Made by a program: the position numbers and the translations under genes. A stretch of DNA of 64,000 bases from Flavobacterium sp. NKUCC04_CG (lineage in GTDB: Bacteria; Bacteroidota; Bacteroidia; Flavobacteriales; Flavobacteriaceae): assembly GCF_019345525.1 (NCBI RefSeq), contig NZ_JAHKRA010000001.1, forward strand, positions 186,001 to 250,000. The letters run 5' to 3'. Under the pieces are notes generated by a model. The model was not told the origin of the DNA. It made no database searches and saw only the letters and a list, made by a program, of their open reading frames with translations. Positions 52,138 to 60,799 of the stretch are shown one piece after another (position 1 is the first letter of the stretch; each line of letters opens with the position of its first letter).

Positions 52138-52168
52138 TTGCCTCCAACTCAAATTATAACTATATTTG
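52138..52168 (+). promoter_or_regulatory. Promoter of lysS
   Basis: TTG (52138-52140), a 20-bp spacer and TATATTTG (52161-52168) match the Bacteroidota TTTG-N19-TAnnTTTG pattern. The lysS start is at 52193, so the leader is about 20 nt. Confidence 0.65.
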
Positions 52169-52192
52169 TCGCCTTTATATAAATAGACTATT

Positions 52193-53893
52193 ATGCAACT
52201 TTCAGAACAAGAAATCATTCGAAGAGACAAGTTGGGCAAATTAAAAGAGCTCGGCATCAATCCTTATCCTGCTAACCTATTTGCTGTTGATCATACATCC
52301 AAGCAAATCAAAGCTGATTTCGAAGAGGGAAAGAAGGTTGTAGTAGCTGGACGATTAATGTCTTCTCGTATTCAAGGTAAGGCTTCTTTTGCCGAGATTC
52401 AAGATAGCGAAGGGCGTATTCAAGTATATATCAACAGAGACGAAATCTGTCCAGGAGAAGACAAAACTTTATATAATGAGGTTTTCAAAAAATTGATTGA
52501 CCTCGGAGATATCGTCGGTATTGAAGGAGAGTTATTTGTAACTCAAGTAGGAGAAAAAACGTTACGCGCAAAAAACTTAACGTTATTAAGTAAGTCTTTA
52601 CGTCCATTACCGCTACCAAAGACCGATGCAGACGGTCAAATTTTTGATGCTTTTACCGATCCTGAATTGCGTTATAGAATGCGTTATGTGGACTTGGTAG
52701 TTAACCCTAACATCAAAGAGACCTTTATCAAAAGAACAAAGTTATTCAACGCCATGCGGGAGTATTTTAATGCGGCCGGTTACATGGAAGTTGAGACCCC
52801 GATTTTACAACCGATTCCTGGAGGTGCTGCGGCAAGTCCATTTATCACGCACCACAATTCTTTGGACATGCCCTTATATATGAGAATTGCCAACGAATTG
52901 TATTTAAAACGATTGATTGTCGGCGGATTTGACGGTGTTTATGAATTTTCCAAAAACTTCCGAAATGAAGGTATGGACAGAACTCATAATCCGGAGTTTA
53001 CAGCAATGGAAATCTATGTAGCCTATAAAGACTACAACTGGATGATGGATTTTACCGAAAATCTGTTAGAGCATTGTGCCAAAGCTGTGAACGGAACAAC
53101 AGAAGCTGTTTTCGGCGACCACAGCATCAATTTTAAAGCGCCATTTAAACGCGTTACAATGACGGCCTCTATACTTGAGTTTACCGGTTTTGACATCACA
53201 GGAAAAACGGAAGACGAAATTCGAACTGCTGCTCTAGGCATGGGAATTCCAGTAAATGAAACCATGGGTAAAGGAAAATTAATCGATGAGATTTTTGGTG
53301 AAAAATGCGAGGGTAATTATATCCAACCCACTTTTATCACAGACTATCCCATTGATATGTCACCTTTAACTAAAGTACATCGCGATAATCCAGAGTTAAC
53401 CGAACGCTTTGAGTTGATGGTTTGCGGTAAAGAAGTGGCTAATGCCTATTCCGAGTTAAATGATCCTATCGATCAACGAGCGCGATTTGAGTCGCAAATG
53501 GCTTTATCTGAGCGTGGGGATGACGAAGCGATGTTTATCGACCAAGATTTCCTTAGAGCTTTGGAATACGGTATGCCACCAACATCCGGTTTGGGAATTG
53601 GAATGGATCGTTTGATCATGTTTCTAACGAACAACCCATCCATACAAGAAGTTCTTTTCTTTCCTCAGATGCGTTTGGAAAAAACAACTCCGACTATTGA
53701 ATTAACTGACGAAGAGAAGGAAATTGTTGCTATACTTATAAAAAATGAAAATAAATTGGCTTTAAACGATTTAAAGGACCAAACCGGTTTAAGCGGTAAA
53801 AAATGGGATAAGGCTATGAAATCCTTAGCTCAACATCATTTGACTACTGTTATTACAGAAGACGACGTAAAGAAGGTTGTTTATCAAGCCTAA
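52193..53893 (+). CDS. lysS: Lysyl-tRNA synthetase, class II
   Basis: The 566-residue enzyme charges tRNA-Lys. It has an N-terminal OB-fold anticodon-binding domain (VVVAGRLMSSRIQGKASF) and a class II catalytic domain: motif 1 in VETPILQPIPGG, motif 2 FRNEGMDRTHNPEF and motif 3 GLGIGMDRL. An extra C-terminal extension of about 65 residues (EKEIVAILIKNENKLALN) follows motif 3, as is common in Bacteroidota. It is monocistronic between promoter and terminator. Confidence 0.97.
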   Translation: MQLSEQEIIRRDKLGKLKELGINPYPANLFAVDHTSKQIKADFEEGKKVVVAGRLMSSRIQGKASFAEIQDSEGRIQVYINRDEICPGEDKTLYNEVFKKLIDLGDIVGIEGELFVTQVGEKTLRAKNLTLLSKSLRPLPLPKTDADGQIFDAFTDPELRYRMRYVDLVVNPNIKETFIKRTKLFNAMREYFNAAGYMEVETPILQPIPGGAAASPFITHHNSLDMPLYMRIANELYLKRLIVGGFDGVYEFSKNFRNEGMDRTHNPEFTAMEIYVAYKDYNWMMDFTENLLEHCAKAVNGTTEAVFGDHSINFKAPFKRVTMTASILEFTGFDITGKTEDEIRTAALGMGIPVNETMGKGKLIDEIFGEKCEGNYIQPTFITDYPIDMSPLTKVHRDNPELTERFELMVCGKEVANAYSELNDPIDQRARFESQMALSERGDDEAMFIDQDFLRALEYGMPPTSGLGIGMDRLIMFLTNNPSIQEVLFFPQMRLEKTTPTIELTDEEKEIVAILIKNENKLALNDLKDQTGLSGKKWDKAMKSLAQHHLTTVITEDDVKKVVYQA

Positions 53894-53905
53894 AGCAAAT
53901 AGAAA

Positions 53906-53939
53906 AAGCCTGTTTTGAAAAACCAAAACAGGCTTTTTT
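53906..53939 (+). terminator. Rho-independent terminator of lysS
   Basis: AAGCCTGTTTTG and CAAAACAGGCTT form a 12-bp stem followed by TTTTTTA, 13 bp past the lysS stop. Confidence 0.93.
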
Positions 53940-54014
53940 ATTTCCCGCCTTTTACTGTTTATAAATTGAAACGCCTTAGCATTTGTGAAGTTATATTGCG
54001 CCAAGGAAATCCTT

Positions 54015-54045
54015 TTCGTATATACTAAACAATTGATTATATTTG
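54015..54045 (+). promoter_or_regulatory. Promoter of the SCO1-like gene
   Basis: TTCG (54015-54018), a 19-bp spacer and TATATTTG (54038-54045) match the Bacteroidota promoter consensus with one mismatch. The ATG follows only 6 bp later, so the transcript would be leaderless or nearly so. Confidence 0.6.
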
Positions 54046-54051
54046 CACTCG

Positions 54052-54675
54052 ATGAAAAATGTACTACTAATTTCTTTTATACTTATTTTTATTTCGTGTA
54101 CTAATGCGGACAAACTGCCCTATTTAGGTAATCACAATACGGTTATGTCTAAAAATCAAACTAAAGTAATCCAACACTTTAAGGTCCCCGATTTTAATTT
54201 AACCAATCAGGAAGGTATAGCCATTACCAATGCGTCTTTTAACAACAAGATATACATAGCCGATTTTATTTTTTTAAAATGCCCAACCATCTGCCCGATT
54301 ATGAATCAACAACTTAAAAGGGTTTATGACGTTTTTAAAAAAAACAAGGAGGTGCTTTTCGTTTCTCATACCATCGATCCCGAAAACGATTCGATTCCAG
54401 TGCTTAAAGCATATTCTGAGCAATTAGGCGTCGATTCCAAAAAATGGCACTTTTTACACGGTGAGAAAAAAGATATTTATAAATTAGCAGAACAGGGATA
54501 TTATACTCAGGCTTATCAAGAGCCACAAGCCCCTGGAGGATATGCCCATAGTGGCGGCTTTATCTTAGTCGACGAAAATCGTCATCTTAGAGGCGTATAC
54601 GATGGAACTAATGCCGCAGATGTTGATCGATTGATAAAAGAAATTGTAATTTTGCTTAAAGAAAAATCCAAATAG
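54052..54675 (+). CDS. SCO1/SenC-family copper chaperone lipoprotein
   Basis: The 207-residue protein starts at the ATG at 54052; an upstream TTG in frame is unlikely. A lipobox (LIFISCTN) marks it as a lipoprotein. The thioredoxin-like SCO fold shows the copper ligands: CPTIC (CxxxC) and the distal His in GYAHSGGFILVDENRH. SCO proteins deliver copper to the Cu(A) site of cytochrome oxidase or act as periplasmic thiol reductases. The stop is directly followed by the GTG start of the next gene, so the two are translationally coupled. Confidence 0.92.
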   Translation: MKNVLLISFILIFISCTNADKLPYLGNHNTVMSKNQTKVIQHFKVPDFNLTNQEGIAITNASFNNKIYIADFIFLKCPTICPIMNQQLKRVYDVFKKNKEVLFVSHTIDPENDSIPVLKAYSEQLGVDSKKWHFLHGEKKDIYKLAEQGYYTQAYQEPQAPGGYAHSGGFILVDENRHLRGVYDGTNAADVDRLIKEIVILLKEKSK

Positions 54676-55050
54676 GTGAAGAAAAGTATATTAATCTTAT
54701 TACTACTCTCTTTTATTTACCAAAATACCTCAAGTTTTTGGATCATAACTGCATTCTATATCAATCGCGACTATATCGCTCAAAATGTTTGTATTAATCG
54801 GTTTGACGCCATTCCAGTATGTAATGGAACTTGCTACCTTCAACAGGAACTCTCCGCCGATTCCGACAAAAAACCAGACCTTCCCATCATCAAAATAAAA
54901 GAGGCACAACCCCTTTTTTATGAAAACATCTCCTATCAAACGGTTGTAACCTCAACGGTTTTATCACCTAGAACATATCCCAAATACCATTCAAAGTTTA
55001 TCATTTCTAACTTAGTTTTTTCTTTATTTCAGCCCCCTGAACTCGCTTAA
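54676..55050 (+). CDS. Small exported protein with C-x9-CNGxC motif
   Basis: The 124-residue protein uses a GTG start immediately after the SCO1-like stop. A hydrophobic N-terminal stretch looks like a signal peptide or anchor. The only cysteines form NVCINRFDAIPVCNGTCYLQ (spacing C-x9-C-x3-C), followed by an acidic linker. The end is FQPPELA. The 56249-56617 protein has the same cysteine spacing, the following L-x-[QK]-E-L and an F-x-P-P end, although the rest has diverged. I do not recognise a named family. The cysteine trio and the neighbours suggest copper or thiol chemistry outside the cytoplasm. Confidence 0.8.
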   Translation: MKKSILILLLLSFIYQNTSSFWIITAFYINRDYIAQNVCINRFDAIPVCNGTCYLQQELSADSDKKPDLPIIKIKEAQPLFYENISYQTVVTSTVLSPRTYPKYHSKFIISNLVFSLFQPPELA

Positions 55051-55093
55051 CTTTTTTTAGAATAAGTCGAGTATAAATTAAAAACTAAATATT

Positions 55094-55960
55094 ATGCAAT
55101 CAAACCGCTTGCCGGTATGCGATATTGGTTTATTTGATGATGCGCGTAATTTCTTTATTAGCTCCATTGCAGGATTATTAGAACGATATCCCGCATTGGA
55201 ATTTCCTCATGAAAGCAATTTTTATACCCTCTTAGTTATCGAGAAGGGCAAAGGAAATGTGGTTATTGATAATAACAGAAAACCGATCGATGATGCGCAA
55301 GTAATCATTATAAAACCCCATTGTATTACCGAAATAAAAATAGACCGAGAAGCTCAAGGAAAAATCATCTGCTTTACCGAAGACTTTTTCTTGTTGAGAT
55401 ACAACAACAACATCCTTAACCAGTTCTCTTTTTTTAATGGAGAATCGCTCAGTGCCATGACTGTATCTGAAGATAATTCCAGTTATCTGTATACGTTATT
55501 GTCTTTTATGTGCGCTGAATTTAACAACCTGCGTAAGGTTTCAATCAATGCCCTGCGCTCGTATTTAAATATTTTATTAATCGAATTAGAACGCATTCAC
55601 AGCCCCTTAAAGACGGCTCATACGACTAATCCTGCACGAGAAAAAGTACAGCTTTTTCAAAAACTGATTGTCAAAAACTTTAAGACCAACAAAATGCCCT
55701 CGGAATATGCCGAAATGCTTAATTTAAGCACTAATTATTTAAATAAAATTTGTCAAAAAACCTTGGGACAAACCTCTGGGGACTTGATTCGAAAACATTT
55801 GATACTCGAGGCGCAGCGGTTATTGCATTATACCAACTTATCGATTAGTGAAATTGCCTATGAATTGGGATTTGAGCACGCCTCCTATTTTATCACTTTT
55901 TTTAAAAAAGGAACAAACCAAACTCCCGAAAAATATCGTAAAACAAGAAATGATGGATAA
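55094..55960 (+). CDS. AraC-family transcriptional regulator
   Basis: The 288-residue protein has an N-terminal cupin-like sensing domain (NFYTLLVIEKGKGNVVIDN) and a C-terminal double helix-turn-helix domain (LSTNYLNKICQKTLGQTSG, LSISEIAYELGFEHASYFITFFKK). The family usually activates adjacent genes on binding a small ligand. It lies between the two Cys-motif genes and before the receptor operon, on the same strand. Regulation of this copper-like locus is inferred; the ligand is unknown. Confidence 0.92.
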   Translation: MQSNRLPVCDIGLFDDARNFFISSIAGLLERYPALEFPHESNFYTLLVIEKGKGNVVIDNNRKPIDDAQVIIIKPHCITEIKIDREAQGKIICFTEDFFLLRYNNNILNQFSFFNGESLSAMTVSEDNSSYLYTLLSFMCAEFNNLRKVSINALRSYLNILLIELERIHSPLKTAHTTNPAREKVQLFQKLIVKNFKTNKMPSEYAEMLNLSTNYLNKICQKTLGQTSGDLIRKHLILEAQRLLHYTNLSISEIAYELGFEHASYFITFFKKGTNQTPEKYRKTRNDG

Positions 55961-56023
55961 GTGCAGTTACTGTAAATAAACAGAAAAACGGACATACGTA
56001 AACAAGTCCTGGTTTCATCAAGT

Positions 56024-56066
56024 AAAAAAGCAGTAGCACAACCTATTAAAATACTGCTTTTTTTAC
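56024..56066 (+). terminator. Rho-independent terminator after the AraC-family gene
   Basis: AAAAAAGCAGTA and TACTGCTTTTTT form a 12-bp stem ending in a T run, about 65 bp past the regulator stop. Confidence 0.75.
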
Positions 56067-56248
56067 TTTTAAAAACCCTATATCAATGTCTTTATTCATT
56101 AAAACAACAACGGTATGCAGAACCCATTACAGCAGATAGATTATCGTTTTTAAATTTTAAAAAGCTGTTGACTTACTTAATCAATCCATTATTTAATACA
56201 AACAATCTTAAACTTGGTGGTCGATAAAAAACGATTGACCTTTGTATT

Positions 56249-56617
56249 GTGAAAAATATAACCCTCATATTATCCCTATTTATACTGTTTAGACCGGTGC
56301 TTCCGGCTCTAGAATATGTGGTGTTTTATGACTATATAAAAAATGAGCTCTGTGTCAATAAAGACAAACCCAAAATGGACTGTAACGGTAAGTGTCATTT
56401 AAAAAAAGAGCTTGCAAAAACAGCAGAATCCGACAACAATAAAGATAAGCAACACACTTTTTCGCTAGAAAAAAACCTGACCTATTACACAGAAATTTCA
56501 TGGGAACTTCCCCGATATATTAAGATCAAAAGCAACTTAAAACCGCTTTTTACCTATGATAATAGGTATCATTTCTCCTTTGCAACTTTTGTTTTTAGAC
56601 CCCCGCTATATCCTTAA
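56249..56617 (+). CDS. Small exported protein with C-x9-CNGxC motif (paralog)
   Basis: The 122-residue protein starts at a GTG and has an N-terminal hydrophobic segment (ITLILSLFILFRPVLPAL). Its cysteines form LCVNKDKPKMDCNGKCHLKK, the same spacing and consensus as the 54676-55050 protein, and it too ends in an FxPP motif (FRPPLYP). The linker after the motif is rich in charged residues. No other family is recognised. It stands 308 bp upstream of the YtkA-like lipoprotein and downstream of the regulator terminator. Confidence 0.8.
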   Translation: MKNITLILSLFILFRPVLPALEYVVFYDYIKNELCVNKDKPKMDCNGKCHLKKELAKTAESDNNKDKQHTFSLEKNLTYYTEISWELPRYIKIKSNLKPLFTYDNRYHFSFATFVFRPPLYP

Positions 56618-56925
56618 TCCACTGGATGAGTTCCTTGTTTTATTTATAAAAAACATCGCCCCTGGCATAAATGCTGCTACTGGGTTGTGTCGAGCTATCC
56701 ATTCCTTTTCGATTTTATGCCATTGAAATCCGCAGAAATACTAAACTCATTACAGACGCTATTGCTCTCGTATAAAAGCCACTAAAATCTGGTTGTTTTT
56801 GCGACAGTACATCCGCTGTGCTACCGCATTGGTGAGTTTCCTATTTCTCAAAATTTAAAATTGGCTAAACGATAAAAAACATTTAGTACGCTGTACGCAA
56901 CGCCCATTTAAACAAACCGCAAAAC
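56618..56925 (+). other. Intergenic region without a gene
   Basis: No convincing ORF is seen in 308 bp. The region is less AT-rich than most spacers here and has a GGGTTGTGTCGAGCTATCC stretch that resembles, from memory, dispersed Flavobacteriia intergenic elements. It may hold the promoter of the copper-like receptor operon. Confidence 0.4.
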
Positions 56926-57846
56926 ATGAAATGCTATACCTTTTTTGCAATGGCACTGTTTTTTGCCATGACCTCCTGTACCGTGGATAAAACGGACTAC
57001 GAAGAGGAAATAAATACGATAGTACCCGAATATTACGACTTTAAAGAGGTGGTTTCTATTACTTCAGGTATCTATAAAATCAACATTCAAGCCTTGAACG
57101 GCACCCTGTATAAAGGTTTTAATGAAATTAAGATACAGATTTTCAATACTGCGAAAAACGAAGTATTGAGCAATGCAGCGGTCGCTTTTTTAGCCGTTTT
57201 GGAGAAAACAAATGGCGAAAAAGTTTCGTGTCCTCACAGCTACCATTGGGTTTATGATGCCGCGGACAAACAATATTCCGGATATACCGTTTTTCCAAAT
57301 GAGAGTACAGACGGCAGTTGGACACTATCTATTCATTTTACCGATAACGGTCAAACCGTTTCGGTTAGTCAAGCTGTTACCGTTTACAAACAGATCAACA
57401 AAAATCTAAATATGACCGCTTTTACGGGTAATGACGGCAGGCAATATATCATTGCCTTAAAAGCACCTCAGAAACCAAACGTATCCGAAAATCAACTCAT
57501 TGCAGGAATCTATCAATCCGATTCCTCAAACAATCATGACGGTATTTTTCCAGATTCCAGTTTGGGTTCCTATTCTGAGGTTCAAAACCACACTTTGCTC
57601 TTGGACCCCAGAATGCCAGAACCTTCGATGGGCAATCATACATCGCCAAACAATCAAGATTTAAAACAAGCTGCCGATGGCTTTTATTACGGAGTTGTCA
57701 ATTATACAATGACCGGCAATTGGACCTTGAATTTTATTTTACGCGATCAAAATGGTAAAATTATAAAGGGTTCTCCCGTTTCGACAGATTTTACGCCTGG
57801 AGTTGATGGTGCAAAAAGTGAACTATATATCGATATTTTATTTTAG
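56926..57846 (+). CDS. Lipoprotein with YtkA/FixH-like domains and a Met/His cluster
   Basis: The 306-residue lipoprotein has a lipobox (FAMTSCTVD). It appears to hold two related beta domains. The first (about 45-150) has SCPHSYHWVYD; the second (about 160-306) has the YtkA/FixH-like pattern DPRMPEPSMGNHTSPNN followed by DGFYYGVVNYTMTGNWTLNF. The closely spaced Met and His residues are suited to copper binding. Its stop is 5 nt before the receptor start, so it is the first gene of the receptor operon. The family call is by pattern only. Confidence 0.7.
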   Translation: MKCYTFFAMALFFAMTSCTVDKTDYEEEINTIVPEYYDFKEVVSITSGIYKINIQALNGTLYKGFNEIKIQIFNTAKNEVLSNAAVAFLAVLEKTNGEKVSCPHSYHWVYDAADKQYSGYTVFPNESTDGSWTLSIHFTDNGQTVSVSQAVTVYKQINKNLNMTAFTGNDGRQYIIALKAPQKPNVSENQLIAGIYQSDSSNNHDGIFPDSSLGSYSEVQNHTLLLDPRMPEPSMGNHTSPNNQDLKQAADGFYYGVVNYTMTGNWTLNFILRDQNGKIIKGSPVSTDFTPGVDGAKSELYIDILF

Positions 57847-57851
57847 TTCCT

Positions 57852-59834
57852 ATGAGACCTACAACCCTAGTTTTACTTTTTTGGGGAATCGCTGTAAGTG
57901 CCCAAAATAAGCCCATTAAAAACGATACTATAACTGCCTTAGATAACATCGATTTGACTGTTATCGCTAAAAAGAAAATCGAAACCGATATAAAAATGGC
58001 GGTAACGATAGATGAATTTTTGGCCTCTTCAGATCAAATCAGTTTTATTAAAAGAGGTGCCTTTGCCTGGGAGCCTTTACTCAACAATATGAGTACGGAG
58101 CGTTCGACGATTACTATTGATGGAATGCACGTTTTTGGAGCCTGTACCGATAAAATGGATCCGATTACTTCCTATGTAGAGCGTAATAACTTGTCGAGCA
58201 TTGATATTAAATCCGGACAAGAAGGAAGTCTACAAGGTGCAACCATTGCGGGAAGTATCGACCTAAAAAGAAACAACACTCCTTTTGGTCGTGAACAGCA
58301 ATGGAGCGGTGCCTATCAAACGGGTTTAGAATTTAACAATAAACAGTTTTTAAACTTAGCTAATCTGTCGTATTCCAGTGAGAAATTTGTTGCGGATGGA
58401 AGTATTTCGTATCGGAAGGCCAGCAACTACAAAGATGGGAATAAGAACGAGGTAGAACATTCCCAATACAAGAAGTTGAACACTTCCTTGGGTTTGGCTT
58501 ATAAAACCACTGCCTTATCGTCGGTAAGAGTAGATGCGATATTCGATGTAGCTAAAGATGTTGGTTATCCGGCTTTACCAATGGATTTATGGCTGTCTAG
58601 GGCGATTATCACTTCTGCCTCTTACAAGCAGTTATTTGAAGATGGGGTAGTAAAAGCTTGGGATACTAAATTATATTTCAATGCAATAGAACACTATATG
58701 GATGATACCACACGTCCTGAGAATTTGGTACACATGGATATGCCGGGCTGGAATACCACTTACGGCTTGGTGTCCAGATTGGACTTACAGAATAATCGTT
58801 ATCGTTCTGAAGTCCAAATCAACGCTTACCACAATTTATCCATAGCCGAAATGCGCATGTATCCGCAAGACCGCAGCGAGCGCAGCATGTTTGCCTATAG
58901 TTGGCCGTGGGTTACCACAGCTCATACCAGTATCTCAACAACTAATACATGGGAAATATCCGACGAGAGCGAACTGAACTTCGGCGGTTCCTTAGGAGTT
59001 CATTACAATCATTCCAAATACGTTGAATTTAATTGGATTTTTTATCCTGAAGCACCTCAAGAAAAGACGCGGTATTTGCCGAGTCTCTACGCCAGCTACA
59101 AGTTTAACCTTAGTAGATTTCGCTTTTCACTCGGAACGGGTTACGGCCATAGGGCACCTTCGGTATCTGAAGCTTATGGTTATTACATCTACAACAGTTT
59201 TGACCGATACGATTATATTGGGAATCCCAATTTAAAAAACGAAATCTCTTACGAGACCAATGCAAGTGCCGGTTTTAAAAGTGGGAAATGGAATATTCAA
59301 GCCAAGGTCAACTATTTCTATATCCAAAATTACGTTATCGGTAAGGTATTGAGTTTGGGTAGTCCAATGAATTATCAATCGGTTGGTGTAAAGGGATACA
59401 CTTCCTTAGACCATGCGAAACTATTCAATTTCGCTCTAAACACCGATTACCACATTCTTAGCGATTTACATTGGAGCGGAACCTTAACCTATGCACGTGG
59501 TCAAGATGACAAAAATGGTAATCTACCCTTTATCCGTCCCTTGAGTTATCAAACTTCGCTGCATTTTGGCTATCGTAATTTCGGGTTTCAAACATCGGTT
59601 AATGGCGATTTTGAACAACTGAACTACAGCCCCGAATATGGAGAAGATCAAACACCGTCTTATGCCGTCTGTAATTTTTCAGCCGACTACCGCTTTACAG
59701 TCAAAAACAAGGGTGTCGTAGTTCAAATCGGCGCGGAAAACATCTTTAACAAATACTACAGTACTTATGCTGATTGGGGTAATATTCCCAGAGTCGGACG
59801 TAACATTTTTACCTCATTAAAATTTAATTTCTAA
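57852..59834 (+). CDS. TonB-dependent receptor, OprC/NosA-like (copper candidate)
   Basis: The 660-residue protein has a signal peptide (ending near VSAQ) and a short N-terminal region, but no carboxypeptidase-like domain. The plug has DGMHVFGACTDKMDPITSY, which recalls the Met-containing motif of the OprC/NosA copper receptors. The barrel ends with NIFNKYYSTYADWGNIPRVG and a terminal aromatic residue. It sits between the Met/His lipoprotein and MbnP, with spacings of 5 and 21 nt. Uptake of copper or a copper chelate is inferred from motif and context. Confidence 0.8.
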   Translation: MRPTTLVLLFWGIAVSAQNKPIKNDTITALDNIDLTVIAKKKIETDIKMAVTIDEFLASSDQISFIKRGAFAWEPLLNNMSTERSTITIDGMHVFGACTDKMDPITSYVERNNLSSIDIKSGQEGSLQGATIAGSIDLKRNNTPFGREQQWSGAYQTGLEFNNKQFLNLANLSYSSEKFVADGSISYRKASNYKDGNKNEVEHSQYKKLNTSLGLAYKTTALSSVRVDAIFDVAKDVGYPALPMDLWLSRAIITSASYKQLFEDGVVKAWDTKLYFNAIEHYMDDTTRPENLVHMDMPGWNTTYGLVSRLDLQNNRYRSEVQINAYHNLSIAEMRMYPQDRSERSMFAYSWPWVTTAHTSISTTNTWEISDESELNFGGSLGVHYNHSKYVEFNWIFYPEAPQEKTRYLPSLYASYKFNLSRFRFSLGTGYGHRAPSVSEAYGYYIYNSFDRYDYIGNPNLKNEISYETNASAGFKSGKWNIQAKVNYFYIQNYVIGKVLSLGSPMNYQSVGVKGYTSLDHAKLFNFALNTDYHILSDLHWSGTLTYARGQDDKNGNLPFIRPLSYQTSLHFGYRNFGFQTSVNGDFEQLNYSPEYGEDQTPSYAVCNFSADYRFTVKNKGVVVQIGAENIFNKYYSTYADWGNIPRVGRNIFTSLKFNF

Positions 59835-59855
59835 ACATTTAAAAATACAAACAAC

Positions 59856-60722
59856 ATGAAAAATATAAAAACATATCTTTTATTAACGGCAATTTCATTA
59901 ATTTTTGCTTCTTGTCAAAGTGATGACAGCAAGCCTGTAGCCAACAACGTAACTTTAGCTTTCAACAATACTTTTAAAGACATTGCCATTGTACTCGGCG
60001 ATGTCGCCTCTAGCCAGGCTACTGTAAATACCTCAGCAGCGGGACAATTGCATCAATTTTCCGAATTAAAATATGTCATCAGTAATATTCGTCTAATCAA
60101 AACAGACGGAACGGAAATTCCTTATAACATTAATGATTTGGACAAAGGAGCTGCTGTGATTGACCAATCTAAACCGGCAACGCTGCATCATACTTTAAAC
60201 AACATCCCTACTGGCGATTATAAACAACTAAAATTCGGACTGGGCGTAAAAAGGGATTTAAATGTTTTAAATCAGGTGAAATTCCCAATTTTCTACGCCA
60301 CAGCAGGAGCTAACGATACCGAAATGATGTGGGAATGGGGAACGGGCTACCGCTTTACCAAAATCGAAGGTTTTTACGACACCGATAAAAAAATCTTATC
60401 TATTCACACAGGAAGCACTATCGAAGGAGAAGAAGGCAGTTATATTCAGGGTGTTGACTCTTATAGAGACATCATACTTACTCTTCCCATACATGCACAA
60501 GTAGGTGCTAAGGCTCCTAAAATAGTAATCAAGGCAGATTTTGACCAGTTATTGAGTGGAAAAACCCATACGATTACATTGAAAACCGGAAACGGAATGG
60601 ATGACAACGCGACTCCAAATATACATACAGCCAGTCAAATGGTTCCGTTTGTTGATAATTTAGGCGGAAACGGTTCTAATGATGTAACGGGTATATTTTC
60701 GATACTAAACGTAGAAAATTAA
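59856..60722 (+). CDS. MbnP-like copper-binding lipoprotein
   Basis: The 288-residue lipoprotein has a lipobox (LIFASCQSD). Features of the MbnP family are visible: an N-terminal beta strand region with LAFNNTFKD, the LKYVISNIRLIKTDGTEI segment, the Trp-rich MMWEWGTGYRFTKIEG and HTGS. Members bind copper through a kynurenine made from a tryptophan by the MbnH partner. The next gene is an MbnH-like protein, supporting the call. It is the third gene of the receptor operon. Confidence 0.85.
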   Translation: MKNIKTYLLLTAISLIFASCQSDDSKPVANNVTLAFNNTFKDIAIVLGDVASSQATVNTSAAGQLHQFSELKYVISNIRLIKTDGTEIPYNINDLDKGAAVIDQSKPATLHHTLNNIPTGDYKQLKFGLGVKRDLNVLNQVKFPIFYATAGANDTEMMWEWGTGYRFTKIEGFYDTDKKILSIHTGSTIEGEEGSYIQGVDSYRDIILTLPIHAQVGAKAPKIVIKADFDQLLSGKTHTITLKTGNGMDDNATPNIHTASQMVPFVDNLGGNGSNDVTGIFSILNVEN

Positions 60723-60733
60723 AAAGCATAATA

Positions 60734-60765
60734 GCGTCGCCTTGTTTTTATATTTAAGGCGGCGC
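60734..60765 (+). promoter_or_regulatory. Hairpin between MbnP-like and MbnH-like genes
   Basis: GCGTCGCCTT and AAGGCGGCGC form a 10-bp stem with one G-U pair and a 12-nt loop. No T run follows on the plus strand, so it is more likely an RNA-processing or stability element that sets the ratio of the two proteins than a terminator. Confidence 0.6.
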
Positions 60766-60799
60766 ATTATTTAAATCTAGTTGAAAACACTTTTCTAGA

